Positions 25,840 through 33,768 of a DNA stretch of 53,876 nt are shown piece after piece (position 1 is the stretch's first letter; the number at the start of each line of letters is the position of its first letter). The stretch is taken from positions 1-53,876 of the forward strand of contig NZ_JAMNXL010000004.1 in assembly GCF_023653175.1 (NCBI RefSeq). Direction: 5' to 3'. A program made the translations under genes and the position numbers. This stretch comes from Erythrobacter sp. (GTDB taxonomy: Bacteria; Pseudomonadota; Alphaproteobacteria; Sphingomonadales; Sphingomonadaceae). The notes beneath the pieces are model-generated. The model was not told the origin of the DNA. It saw nothing but the letters and a program-made list of their open reading frames with translations, and did not search any database.

Positions 25840-27236
25840 GACTGTCGCAGGCTACGCTTGGCGGGCTGGCGGCGCATGTCGCTCGCCCGGACTACGACTG
25901 GCAGGCGCAGCGCGCCGGGATCTTTCATTTCGGCATCGGCGCTTTCACCCGCGCGCATCAGGCCGCCTTTACCGATGCGGCGATGGCCGCAGGCGACCGC
26001 GACTGGCGGATCACCGGGGTCTCGCTGCGCTCGGGCGATGTGGCAGCGCAGCTTGGTCCGCAAGACGGGCTCTACACCCTGACCGAACGCGCGGGCGACA
26101 CGGCGCGCACCCGGCTGATCGGGGCAATCGACCGGGTGATCGTCGCGCAGCAAGACCCGCAAGCCGTGATCGCCGCCATCGCGCACGCGGACACCCGGAT
26201 CGCGAGCTTCACCGTGACCGAGAAAGGCTATGTCCGCGCCGCAGACGGTTCGCTCGATTGGAGTGACCCCGCATTGGCGGCGGAGCTTGCCGGTGGCGGC
26301 GCACCGCGCACCATCTATGGCTACCTTGCCGCAGGCCTCGCGCGGCGGCGGGATGCGGGGCTGCCGGGCCTCACCCTGCTGTGCTGCGACAACCTTGCCG
26401 ACAACGGCCGCCAGCTCTCCGCGCTGATGACCGCCTATCTGGAGCGTACCGACCCGGCGCTGGCCGACTGGTTCGCGCGCGAATGCCGCTGCCCTTCGAC
26501 CATGGTCGACCGGATCGTGCCGGCCATGACCGACGCGACCCGCGCCTGGGTGGCAGGGCAGATCGGCATGGCTGATGAAGGCGCGATCCTCACCGAGACC
26601 TTCACCCAGTGGGTGATCGAGGACGATTTCGCCGGCCCGCGCCCGCGCTGGGAGGCGGTGGGCGCGCAATTCGTCGGCGACGTGCGCGCTTTCGAGGCGG
26701 CCAAGTTGCGGATGCTCAACGGCGCGCATTCCGCGCTCGCCTATCTCGGGCTCGAGCGCGGGCATGATTTCGTGCATCAGGCGGTGGCCGACCCGGTGAT
26801 CCGGCCCCTTGTGGAGACTATCATGCGCGAGGAGGCCGCCGCCACGCTCGATCCCGCCAGCGGCATTGATGCCGCCGCCTATGCAGGCCAGCTGCTGACA
26901 CGCTTTGCCGACAGCGCGCTCGATCACCGGCTGATGCAGATCGCGATGGACGGATCGCAGAAGATCCCGCAGCGCTGGCTGGAGCCGCTGGCGATCAACC
27001 AGCAGGCGGGCAGGATGTGCCCGGCAACGCTCGAAGCGCTCGCCGCGTGGTGCCGCCATGTGCGTGGGGCTGCCCGTCCGGTCGATGATCCGAGGGCGGA
27101 GCAGCTCGCCGCGCTGTGGCAGGCGCAGGGTGCGGCGGGCATTGGGGCCGCGCTGTTCGGCCAAGGCGGACTGTTCGCCGCGACATGGGTCGCATCCCCT
27201 GCCGACCTGGCCTTTCTCGACCGGCGCCTCGCCTGA
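25836..27236 (+). CDS. uxuB: D-mannonate oxidoreductase (fructuronate reductase), mannitol dehydrogenase family
   Basis: 466 aa from GTG 25836, translationally coupled to uxaC by a 4-bp overlap. The N-terminal NAD-binding region has GIFHFGIGAFTRAHQA, and the C-terminal catalytic region has KLRMLNGAHSALAYLG, the long-chain mannitol dehydrogenase signature with the catalytic Lys, Asn and His. The context (uxaC upstream, manD divergent) identifies it as the fructuronate reductase step, giving D-mannonate for ManD. A mannitol or tagaturonate reductase activity cannot be excluded from sequence alone. Confidence 0.92.
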   Translation: MRLSQATLGGLAAHVARPDYDWQAQRAGIFHFGIGAFTRAHQAAFTDAAMAAGDRDWRITGVSLRSGDVAAQLGPQDGLYTLTERAGDTARTRLIGAIDRVIVAQQDPQAVIAAIAHADTRIASFTVTEKGYVRAADGSLDWSDPALAAELAGGGAPRTIYGYLAAGLARRRDAGLPGLTLLCCDNLADNGRQLSALMTAYLERTDPALADWFARECRCPSTMVDRIVPAMTDATRAWVAGQIGMADEGAILTETFTQWVIEDDFAGPRPRWEAVGAQFVGDVRAFEAAKLRMLNGAHSALAYLGLERGHDFVHQAVADPVIRPLVETIMREEAAATLDPASGIDAAAYAGQLLTRFADSALDHRLMQIAMDGSQKIPQRWLEPLAINQQAGRMCPATLEALAAWCRHVRGAARPVDDPRAEQLAALWQAQGAAGIGAALFGQGGLFAATWVASPADLAFLDRRLA

Positions 27237-27240
27237 AACA

Positions 27241-27301
27241 GGCGGGGCGGATGGTGGCAGGTGGTCAGTTGGAGCGCCCGGAGGGGCCGCTCCGCCCCGC
27301 C
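27241..27301 (+). terminator. GC-rich nested inverted repeat after uxuB, candidate terminator
   Basis: GGCGGGGCGG (27241-27250) is exactly complementary to CCGCCCCGCC (27292-27301), and inside it GGAGCG (27271-27276) pairs with CGCTCC (27288-27293), so only one of the two stems can form fully. It starts 4 bp after the uxuB stop. No U-tract follows, so termination would need Rho or simply pausing. Low confidence. Confidence 0.35.
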
Positions 27302-27388
27302 CGGCTCGCCTTGTGAGCGGTGCAATTGCCATGACACGCACCGCGAGCGCGAAAAGGAGGGCTGATCGCATAGCAGAGGAGGCTATTG

Positions 27389-27508
27389 ATGGCCGCCACC
27401 TGGCGTGTTTATTGGCTGGGCAATCGGCGATACCATGGACTCACGCCGAATTTTTCGTCGGCTTCTTCCGCCATTCGGCAACTTCAGCAGCGTGAAACGA
27501 CGGTATGA
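27389..27508 (+). CDS. Micro-ORF (39 aa) translationally coupled to the GNAT gene
   Basis: ATG at 27389 has a strong AGAGGAGG ribosome site 6 bp upstream and runs to a TGA at 27506-27508 that overlaps the GNAT start in an ATGA. The peptide begins MAATWRVYWLGNRRYHG and ends QLQQRETTV; it is basic, with no membrane segment. I recognise no family. Either it is a real small protein or its translation serves to open the start of the acetyltransferase, which has no good ribosome site of its own. The strong ribosome site and exact overlap are the evidence; codon content alone would not be convincing at this length. Confidence 0.5.
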   Translation: MAATWRVYWLGNRRYHGLTPNFSSASSAIRQLQQRETTV

Positions 27509-28026
27509 ATGTAATTGTCCGTATTGCCACTGATGATGACCTGTCTGCGATTGCGGCGATCATCGAACGCGCCGTTGACCGCCTGCAGGGCGACTATCTT
27601 TCGCGATCGGAGATCGAGGCAAGCCGGCGGTTCATGGGGGTCGACACGCAGCTCGTGCGCGATGCGACCTATTTTTGCGCTGTGGTCGATGACCGAATTG
27701 CCGGATGCGGCGGGTGGAGCTGGCGGCGGACGCTGTTTGGCGGGGATGACGCGGGCGACCTCATCGATCCCGCGCCGCTTGATCCGGCCTGCGAGCCTGC
27801 GCGGATCAGGGCGATGTACACCCATCCCGACTATGTCCGGCGCGGGATCGGCATGGCGATCCTCACCGCCGCCGAGGACGCGGCGCGCGCTGCCGGTTTC
27901 CGCGAGATCGACCTGATGAGCACGCTGGCGGGCGAACCGCTCTACCGCCGCTGCGGCTATCACCCCATCGCAGAGCGGGTCCATTATGCCGATGTGCCGC
28001 TGATCCCGATGCGCAAGCGGCTGTAA
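27505..28026 (+). CDS. GNAT-family N-acetyltransferase
   Basis: 173 aa from ATG 27505. The GNAT fold is recognisable: beta1 (VIVRIATDDDLSAIAAIIER), the central strands with DRIAGCGGWSW, the acetyl-CoA-binding motif A at ARIRAMYTHPDYVRRGIGMA (R-R-G-I-G-M-A), the following helix AEDAARAAGFREIDL, and a closing strand with PLYRRCGYHPIAERVHY. Substrate unknown; it could acetylate an amine, a small molecule or a protein. It is coupled to a 39-aa ORF upstream and lies downstream of the hexuronate genes, from which a GC-rich repeat separates it. It converges on the receptor at 28091. Confidence 0.9.
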   Translation: MNVIVRIATDDDLSAIAAIIERAVDRLQGDYLSRSEIEASRRFMGVDTQLVRDATYFCAVVDDRIAGCGGWSWRRTLFGGDDAGDLIDPAPLDPACEPARIRAMYTHPDYVRRGIGMAILTAAEDAARAAGFREIDLMSTLAGEPLYRRCGYHPIAERVHYADVPLIPMRKRL

Positions 28027-28046
28027 GAGGCTGCGCAATCAAAAGA

Positions 28047-28074
28047 CGCGGGGTCAGCCAATGCCGACCCCGCG
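28047..28074 (-). terminator. Rho-independent terminator of the TonB receptor gene
   Basis: CGCGGGGTC (28047-28055) pairs exactly with GACCCCGCG (28066-28074) around a 10-nt loop. On the minus strand the stem is followed by TCTTTTGATT, a short U-rich run, 16 bp after the receptor stop. It could also stop the convergent GNAT transcript, though no U-run follows on that side. Confidence 0.7.
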
Positions 28075-28090
28075 CCCGTGATGGTGCGGC

Positions 28091-30841
28091 TCAGAAGCTT
28101 GCGGTGACCCGCGCGTACCAGAACCCGCCAAGCCAGCCGATCGGGGAATTGTCGTTGTAGATCGACCCGTTCGCCGCCCCGCCGGTTCCGGCGAAGATGT
28201 TGCGGGTCTCACGTTCGGGCAGGGTGTCGAACAGGTTTTGTGCCCCGACCGCGATGCGGTATTTTTCAGCGAAGGTCACGCCCACTTCGATGTCGAAAGC
28301 CACCTGCGCGTCGAACGTCTTGGTGAAGGGTACCGGGTAGAGCGCCTGCGCCTCGGCCTGCGTATTGATGCCGCCTGCGGTCGGCGTAGGGCCGATGCCG
28401 CTGGTGATCGGATCGAAGTAGCTGGTGAAGCTGCCGTAGTAGTTCACCCGCGCGAGCGCATCGAAGATCCCTTGCGTGTAGTTGGTGGAAAGCACCGCAC
28501 GCCAGCGCGGCACCGATTCCTCGATATTGCCGACGCGCACGTCATCAACCGGCTGGAAGTTCGACAGCACCCGCCCGCTCGCCAGCGTGCCGTTGATGAC
28601 CTTGCGGTCGGTCACCTCGGTCGTGTTGTAGTTCACCGCCAGGCTCGTGGCGAACCGCCCGAAATCGGTATCGGCATCATGCGAGACAACCACGTCGAAC
28701 CCTTGCGTGCGGGTGTCGAAGGCATTGGTGAAGTACCGCACCGCGCCAAGCTCCGCGGCTTCGGCGACGCCCTGCGCGAGCAGGAATTGCGCGTCGGTCT
28801 GGCCGTTCGGGTTGACCACGTTGGGGTTGATCTGGCCGGACAGGCCGATCCGGTCGGTGACCTTGATGTTGTAGTAATCGATCGTGATATCGAAGCCGCC
28901 GCCGGGCTGGACGACCAACCCGCCCGAGAAACTGACCGAATTTTCCGGCGTGAGCGGTTCGGCGAGATAGAACTGGCCAATCTCGCTATCGGGGCGCGCC
29001 ACAAGGGTGCCGAGCGGCGTCGTCGAACCGAAGGGGAAGCCGGTGGTCAGGTTCTGCGTGAATTGCTGGCCGGGCGTCGGCGCGCGGAAGCCGGTCGAGG
29101 CCGTGCCGCGCAGCGCGATGGCATCGGTGATTTCATAGCGCACGGAGAACTTGCCGTTGAAGGTGTCCCCGAAGTCGTCGAAATAGTCATAGCGCGCAGC
29201 GATACCCACATCGAGCCCGGCGACCGGCGTCGCTTCGACGTCGACGTAGCCCGAATAGTTGTTTCGCCCGCCCTCGATCACCGAGGCCGGTCCGAAGCCT
29301 TGGAAACCGTTGGAGCCCGGCAGGGCGACCTGCGTGCGCACGAAGGTCGGGGCCGAGGCGCCCGGGGTCGAACACGGCACAGGTGCGGCGTTGAGGGTGC
29401 ACTGGAACAGGCGCTGCGAGGCATAGGGGCCGATCTGCCAAGAGGGCGTGTCGCCCAGCCCGACCTCGAAGGCCTCACGCCGCACTTCCACACCCCAGGC
29501 AATGAACAGCGGCTCGGCAAAGCCGATTTCGACTTCGGTGTTGAAGTCACCGTTGAAGTTGAATTCGCGCTGGGCGAACTTGCCCATGTAGAATTCGGTC
29601 GGCGTGTTGGGCCCGAGCGAGGCGTTGATCGTGTCGCTCATGAAATAGCGCACCTGGTTGACGCCGTACATCAACGAGAAGTCGTAATTGATGCCCGACG
29701 TTTCGCCCTTGAAACCACCGACGATGCCGATGTCTTCGTTGGTCTGTTCGAAGAAGGGGATGAAGCCGTTGCTCAATTCCGGGAAGCGATTGTCGTTGAA
29801 GATGTCGAAGGTCGCCCCGTTGAGATCCCACTGCGGGCGACCCTGCGCGTCGAAACCGATCTGGGTGAGATAGTTGATGGGCACGGCGCGGCCGGTGGAA
29901 CCGGTGCCGGGGCGGCCGGGGATCGGCAGGTGGGTGACGGTACGCGGCGAGCGGTAGTTGAAGTCGTTGCCCTGGCGCTGCCAGCCGTAATTGGCGAAGG
30001 CGTAGAAGAGCGTGTCGCCCGCCGGGATCTCGGTGTTGATGGTGGCACGATAAGCGCGGTTTTCAGGCCCGCCGAGGCGGTTGCCGGTCGGCCGGTCGGG
30101 GGTGATGCCGAGCACCGCGAGCGGCGCGATCGCGGGACGTTCGACCGAACGGTCGAAAACGTTCTGGTCGATGAACTCGAAGGTTGTGTTGAAGAACCCG
30201 CCATCGTCACCAAGCTCGGCTCCGTAGAAGGCGGTGAGCTGCGTGTCCTGGCCATCGCCCTGATAGGACTGGCCGTAGCGTGCGGTGACCTCGTAGCCGG
30301 TGTCGCGGCGCAGGCCGATGTTGATCACGCCGGCGATCGCGTCCGAACCATATTGCGCGGCCGCGCCATCGCGCAGCACTTCGACCCGGCCGACAGCGGC
30401 GCTGGAAATCTGCGAGAGATCCGCGCCCTGTGCCCCGGCGTTCAGCGCGCCGCCCTGAAGCTGCACCAGCGCCGAGCGGTGCACGCGCTTGCCGTTGAGC
30501 AGCACGAGAATCTGGTCGGACGGCAGACCGCGCAGCGTCGGCGGACGGATGAATGCCGACGCATCGCCGAGCAGGTTGCGCTGCTGGTTGAACGAGGGAA
30601 CCAGCGTTTGCAAAATCGTTTGCAGCTGCGGCGCTGGCTGTGCCTTGAAGTCATCGGCAGAGAAGACATCGACCGGCGCCGAGCTTTCCAGCACGGTACG
30701 GTCCGTCCGGCGTGTGCCGGTGACAACAATCGCCTGCTCGGAAGGGCTTGCCGCCGCGTCCGATTCGGACGCTTGCTGCTGGGCCAAAACAGGCGATGCG
30801 GGGACGAAGTACGACGCAAGGAGAAGGTAACGAAGACGCAT
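28091..30841 (-). CDS. TonB-dependent outer-membrane receptor
   Basis: 916 aa, complete. Signal peptide MRLRYLLLASYFVPASPVLA, a TonB-box-like EQAIVVTGTRR, a plug domain with RPPTLRGLPSDQILVLLNGK, GRVEVLRDGAAAQYGSDAI and GVINIGLRR, then a long 22-strand barrel ending in a terminal Phe (FWYARVTASF). The barrel contains several Asn/Gly-rich loops. The plug (LRGLPSDQILVLLNGKR, LQGGALNAGAQGADLSQI) resembles receptors that sphingomonads use for plant carbohydrates or aromatic compounds; the substrate is not identifiable. No sugar-utilisation genes adjoin; a TauE-type permease and a Tat-exported aminotransferase lie divergently upstream. It ends at a good terminator. An inverted repeat in its leader may be an operator. 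Confidence 0.93.
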   Translation of the reverse strand: MRLRYLLLASYFVPASPVLAQQQASESDAAASPSEQAIVVTGTRRTDRTVLESSAPVDVFSADDFKAQPAPQLQTILQTLVPSFNQQRNLLGDASAFIRPPTLRGLPSDQILVLLNGKRVHRSALVQLQGGALNAGAQGADLSQISSAAVGRVEVLRDGAAAQYGSDAIAGVINIGLRRDTGYEVTARYGQSYQGDGQDTQLTAFYGAELGDDGGFFNTTFEFIDQNVFDRSVERPAIAPLAVLGITPDRPTGNRLGGPENRAYRATINTEIPAGDTLFYAFANYGWQRQGNDFNYRSPRTVTHLPIPGRPGTGSTGRAVPINYLTQIGFDAQGRPQWDLNGATFDIFNDNRFPELSNGFIPFFEQTNEDIGIVGGFKGETSGINYDFSLMYGVNQVRYFMSDTINASLGPNTPTEFYMGKFAQREFNFNGDFNTEVEIGFAEPLFIAWGVEVRREAFEVGLGDTPSWQIGPYASQRLFQCTLNAAPVPCSTPGASAPTFVRTQVALPGSNGFQGFGPASVIEGGRNNYSGYVDVEATPVAGLDVGIAARYDYFDDFGDTFNGKFSVRYEITDAIALRGTASTGFRAPTPGQQFTQNLTTGFPFGSTTPLGTLVARPDSEIGQFYLAEPLTPENSVSFSGGLVVQPGGGFDITIDYYNIKVTDRIGLSGQINPNVVNPNGQTDAQFLLAQGVAEAAELGAVRYFTNAFDTRTQGFDVVVSHDADTDFGRFATSLAVNYNTTEVTDRKVINGTLASGRVLSNFQPVDDVRVGNIEESVPRWRAVLSTNYTQGIFDALARVNYYGSFTSYFDPITSGIGPTPTAGGINTQAEAQALYPVPFTKTFDAQVAFDIEVGVTFAEKYRIAVGAQNLFDTLPERETRNIFAGTGGAANGSIYNDNSPIGWLGGFWYARVTASF

Positions 30842-30861
30842 GAAGAGGGCCCCTTTTCTTT

Positions 30862-30882
30862 ATTATTGCACCGCAACAATAA
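30862..30882. promoter_or_regulatory. Inverted repeat TTATTG-N8-CAATAA before the TonB receptor
   Basis: TTATTG (30863-30868) and CAATAA (30877-30882) are inverted copies, and on the minus strand ATTGTTGC-GGT-GCAATAAT is an almost perfect 8-bp-arm repeat (7 of 8). It lies 21 bp upstream of the receptor start in an AT-rich region. Possible repressor site; role inferred. Confidence 0.35.
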
Positions 30883-30980
30883 CACGGGACGGTCTCCAAG
30901 CTGCAATAAATTGAGGGTTCTTGGGTGGTTAAATGACGTAGTATTTCTGATTTGTGCCCCAATTTGACGGAATGTTTCTC

Positions 30981-31010
30981 TTGAGTGCAGCCTTCAAGAA
31001 CATTTATACC
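30981..31010 (+). promoter_or_regulatory. Weak promoter candidate for the TauE/aminotransferase pair
   Basis: TTGAGT (30981-30986) and TATACC (31005-31010) match the -35 and -10 consensus at 4 of 6 each, 18 bp apart, within AT-rich sequence and 118 bp before the chosen permease start. Position and composition fit, but the score is weak. Confidence 0.3.
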
Positions 31011-31128
31011 AATTTTAGATAATATTAGTACATTCTGCGCTGCCTTTGCGCCTTTTTGTATCGCGGGCAACTTGTGCGGCGCAACAAATCGCTTGGCGAA
31101 TCCGGCAGTCGGACTATCACTGCCGACC

Positions 31129-31947
31129 GTGATCGATCTGTATGAACTTCTATTCGCCGTCCCGGCCTTGTTGCTGGCGGGCGCTGCTGCGGGCTTTGCA
31201 GGCGGCCTGTTCGGAATCGGCGGCGGCTTTATTGTCGTACCCGCGCTGATCTTCCTACTGCCGCTCTTGGGTGTCGTGCCGCAGGAGATTGCGCATGTGG
31301 CGGTCGGCACCTCGCTGGCTTCGATCATCTTCACATCGCTGCGTTCCACACAAAGCCATGCCAGACGCGATGCGGTCGATTTCGACCTGCTGCGCAGCTG
31401 GGCCTTGTGGGTGGTGCTGGGGACGGCGGTCGGCACGCTGGTGGCTGGCATGATTTCGAGCCGCCAGTTGGCGCTGATCTTCGGCATGGGTGTGCTGGGC
31501 TTTGCGGTCTATTTCCTGCTGCCCGCGCGCAAAGGGGAACCCCTGTTTTCCGGCCTCCCCACCGGGCTGCCACGCGCCGGCATTGCCAGTGCGCTGGGGG
31601 CCTTTTCGACCTTGCTGGGGATTGGCGGCGGCACCGTGACCACCGTAACGATGACGGTGTGCGGTGCCCCGATCCACCGGGCCATCGGCACAGCGGCCGG
31701 GATGGGCGCGATCATCGCCCTGCCGTCCACCATCGGCTTCATGGTCATCGGCTTTGGCGCAGAGGGCATCGGCTGGGGATCGCTGGGCTATGTCAACCTG
31801 CCCGCCGCTGCTGCCCTGATCGCGACATCGGTGCTGTTCGCGCCGCACGGCGTGACTGCCGCCCACCATCTTCCCGCCGCCGTCTTGCGCGCGTTCTTTG
31901 GCCTGTATCTCGCATTTATCGGACTGGTGATGATCACCCGCTTTTGA
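31129..31947 (+). CDS. TauE/SafE-family permease (sulfite exporter-like)
   Basis: 272 aa from GTG 31129; the open frame extends to 30985 but the added 48 residues are polar and unlike the family. No strong ribosome site precedes either start, so the start is uncertain. About eight membrane segments occur, and the family motif GFAGGLFGIGGGFIVVPALI is near the N-terminus with a second copy ALGAFSTLLGIGGGTVTTVT in the middle, as in TauE/SafE/YfcA carriers. Members export or import organosulfur anions, sulfite or other small anions. The aminotransferase follows 32 bp downstream and is likely co-transcribed. The substrate may be a product or substrate of that enzyme; this is inference. Confidence 0.88.
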   Translation: MIDLYELLFAVPALLLAGAAAGFAGGLFGIGGGFIVVPALIFLLPLLGVVPQEIAHVAVGTSLASIIFTSLRSTQSHARRDAVDFDLLRSWALWVVLGTAVGTLVAGMISSRQLALIFGMGVLGFAVYFLLPARKGEPLFSGLPTGLPRAGIASALGAFSTLLGIGGGTVTTVTMTVCGAPIHRAIGTAAGMGAIIALPSTIGFMVIGFGAEGIGWGSLGYVNLPAAAALIATSVLFAPHGVTAAHHLPAAVLRAFFGLYLAFIGLVMITRF

Positions 31948-31979
31948 TGGTTTCAATGCACAACACAAGGAATAGCCCC

Positions 31980-33107
31980 ATGCCGACAACACGCCGTTCA
32001 TTTCTCGCAGGAGCCGGGGTCGCCGGCGGCCTGAGCGCCCTTCCGCTTTCGGGCCTCAGCGCGGCCACCGCAGCTGCCGCCGAACCCGATTTCGGGCCGA
32101 AGATCGGTCAAGCTTTGCTGAGCCGCAACGAAAACCCCTATGGCCCCGCACCGAGCGCTCTGCGGGCCATCAGCGAAACGGCCAAGATGGGCTGCTATTA
32201 CAATGATCGCGGCCATGCCAAGCTGACAGCGATGATTGCCGAGCGCTTCGGGGTCTCCGCGACCCAGGTCGTCATCGGCGAAGGTTCAACCGAAGTGCTG
32301 TGCGCTGCCGCGCTGGCGTGGGGGCGCAAGGGCGCAATTCTGTGCCCCGATCTGTTCTGGGATACGACCGTCCTTTATGGCGAGCGCCAGGGCGTGAAGG
32401 CGATCCGCGTGCCGATGTCAGCGGATATGGGCGTTGATCTGACTGCGATGGCAGCGGCGGTCGATGACCGGATTGCGATGGTGCAGATCTGCAACCCCAA
32501 CAACCCAACCGGCATCCTGATCCCGCCGAGCGATCTCAAGGCCTTCGTCACCAAGACCGCCCCCAAGGCCACCGTCCTGGTGGACGAGGCCTATAACGAG
32601 CTGACCGACCGGCCCGAAGACAACTCGATGATCGATCTGGTGCGCGCAGGGGCCGATGTGATCGTGTGCCGCACCTTCTCCAAAATTTACGGGATGGCGG
32701 GCCTGCGGGTCGGCTATGCCATCACCAGCGAGAAAAACGCGGCTCTGATCCGCTCGCACCAGATGAGCTTTGGCGGCAATCTTGGCGGCCTTGCTGCGGC
32801 CATTGCCAGCTTCAATGACACGCCCTTCCTCGAACAATCGCGCGCAGCGGTGCTGGAAGGGCGGCAGATGATCGTCGATGCGGTCAGCAAGGCCGGCCTG
32901 AAAGCGCTGCCATCGCAGACCAACTTCGTGTTCGTGATGGTTCCCGACGCCAATGCCTTGCGCGACGCCATGGCGGCACGCGGAATTGCGATCCGCGGGG
33001 CCTATGGCAGCCTCAACGGCTATTCGCGGGTCAGCACCGGCAAGCTCGAAGATGTCGCGCGCTATGCCGCGGCCTTGCCCGAACTCTCCGCGAAATTGTG
33101 GGCTTAG
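31980..33107 (+). CDS. Tat-exported PLP-dependent aminotransferase (HisC-like, class I/II)
   Basis: 375 aa from ATG 31980, with AAGGA 8 bp upstream. A twin-arginine signal opens the protein (PTTRRSFLAGAGVAGGLSA, then LPLSGLSAATAAAA), so the folded enzyme with its PLP should be exported to the periplasm. The class I/II aminotransferase core is intact: NENPYGPAPSALRA, CNPNNPTG, VDEAYNEL and the PLP lysine at about residue 235 in RTFSKIYGMAGLRVGYA. The closest relatives would be histidinol-phosphate aminotransferases, which are cytoplasmic; histidine synthesis is therefore unlikely. An export-linked aminotransferase next to a TauE/SafE carrier is odd and may process an extracellular amine such as an aminosulfonate or a peptide-derived compound. 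Confidence 0.88.
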   Translation: MPTTRRSFLAGAGVAGGLSALPLSGLSAATAAAAEPDFGPKIGQALLSRNENPYGPAPSALRAISETAKMGCYYNDRGHAKLTAMIAERFGVSATQVVIGEGSTEVLCAAALAWGRKGAILCPDLFWDTTVLYGERQGVKAIRVPMSADMGVDLTAMAAAVDDRIAMVQICNPNNPTGILIPPSDLKAFVTKTAPKATVLVDEAYNELTDRPEDNSMIDLVRAGADVIVCRTFSKIYGMAGLRVGYAITSEKNAALIRSHQMSFGGNLGGLAAAIASFNDTPFLEQSRAAVLEGRQMIVDAVSKAGLKALPSQTNFVFVMVPDANALRDAMAARGIAIRGAYGSLNGYSRVSTGKLEDVARYAAALPELSAKLWA

Positions 33108-33768
33108 TCCCGTTCACGGCGAATCTGGCGGCATTCTGGAACGCGTTGGAACAAGGGCTGGGCCGGTTGACCGGATGCCCTCGGACGGGAAATCACTCCG
33201 GTATACTTGCGGATTGAAGTAACGGTTCTGGTGTCGGCCTGCGCCTGACTCGCAGCGCCGGGGGGCGGGGCTGCCAGATATCGCCCATGCATTCGGACAG
33301 GTTCGGGGGGCTTTAGAGGTGAACTTTGGGCCACCCCGAACCTGCCTCCTGTTTGCGTTTCGGCTCGCCCGCCTGTTGGTATCGCGAATGTCCGCCCTGG
33401 GGTCGCTTGCAGAAGGTCGGCTTTTGGGAAACTAATCGGCGAGCGGCCATCAGAAGCCAGTGTCCGGCAACGTCAGCTGCCGCCCCAGAGACGGTCGTTC
33501 ACTATCACTGCATTGACCGTCTGGTTCCCCCACAGGCTGACATTTGGCTTTGCTCGAGTGGAGATTAGGGTCGAGCGGTAGTTTTTCCGCATCACCGCGG
33601 CAGAAGCAATGGGCTGCGTAGCTCGGCCCATAGGGCTCTCGAAGGGACGCTAGACCATCTGCCATGAGCGTAACCATGGAAGACCGCAGGCGGTTGCCAG
33701 TCGAATGAGCTTGCAGCCCATTAACATGCATTGGCGCGCCTACGCTTGAGATCTGTAGGATCTGAGCC
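33108..33768. other. 660-bp stretch with no recognisable gene
   Basis: Only short unrelated open frames occur on both strands and none resembles a family I know. Composition is mixed and less GC-biased than neighbouring genes. It may be decayed DNA, including a run around 33390-33450 that looks like non-coding repeat-derived sequence, and it contains the presumed promoter of the kinase at 33769. I cannot support more. Confidence 0.5.

Noticed and set aside
28238-30967. A 909-codon + strand frame opposite the TonB receptor
   Set aside because: Antisense shadow of a complete receptor with all plug and barrel signatures on the minus strand.
33108-33768. Small genes in the 33108-33768 gap, for example the 80-codon frame at 33326
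   Set aside because: No ribosome site, no family resemblance and Cys/Pro-rich composition typical of random frames.
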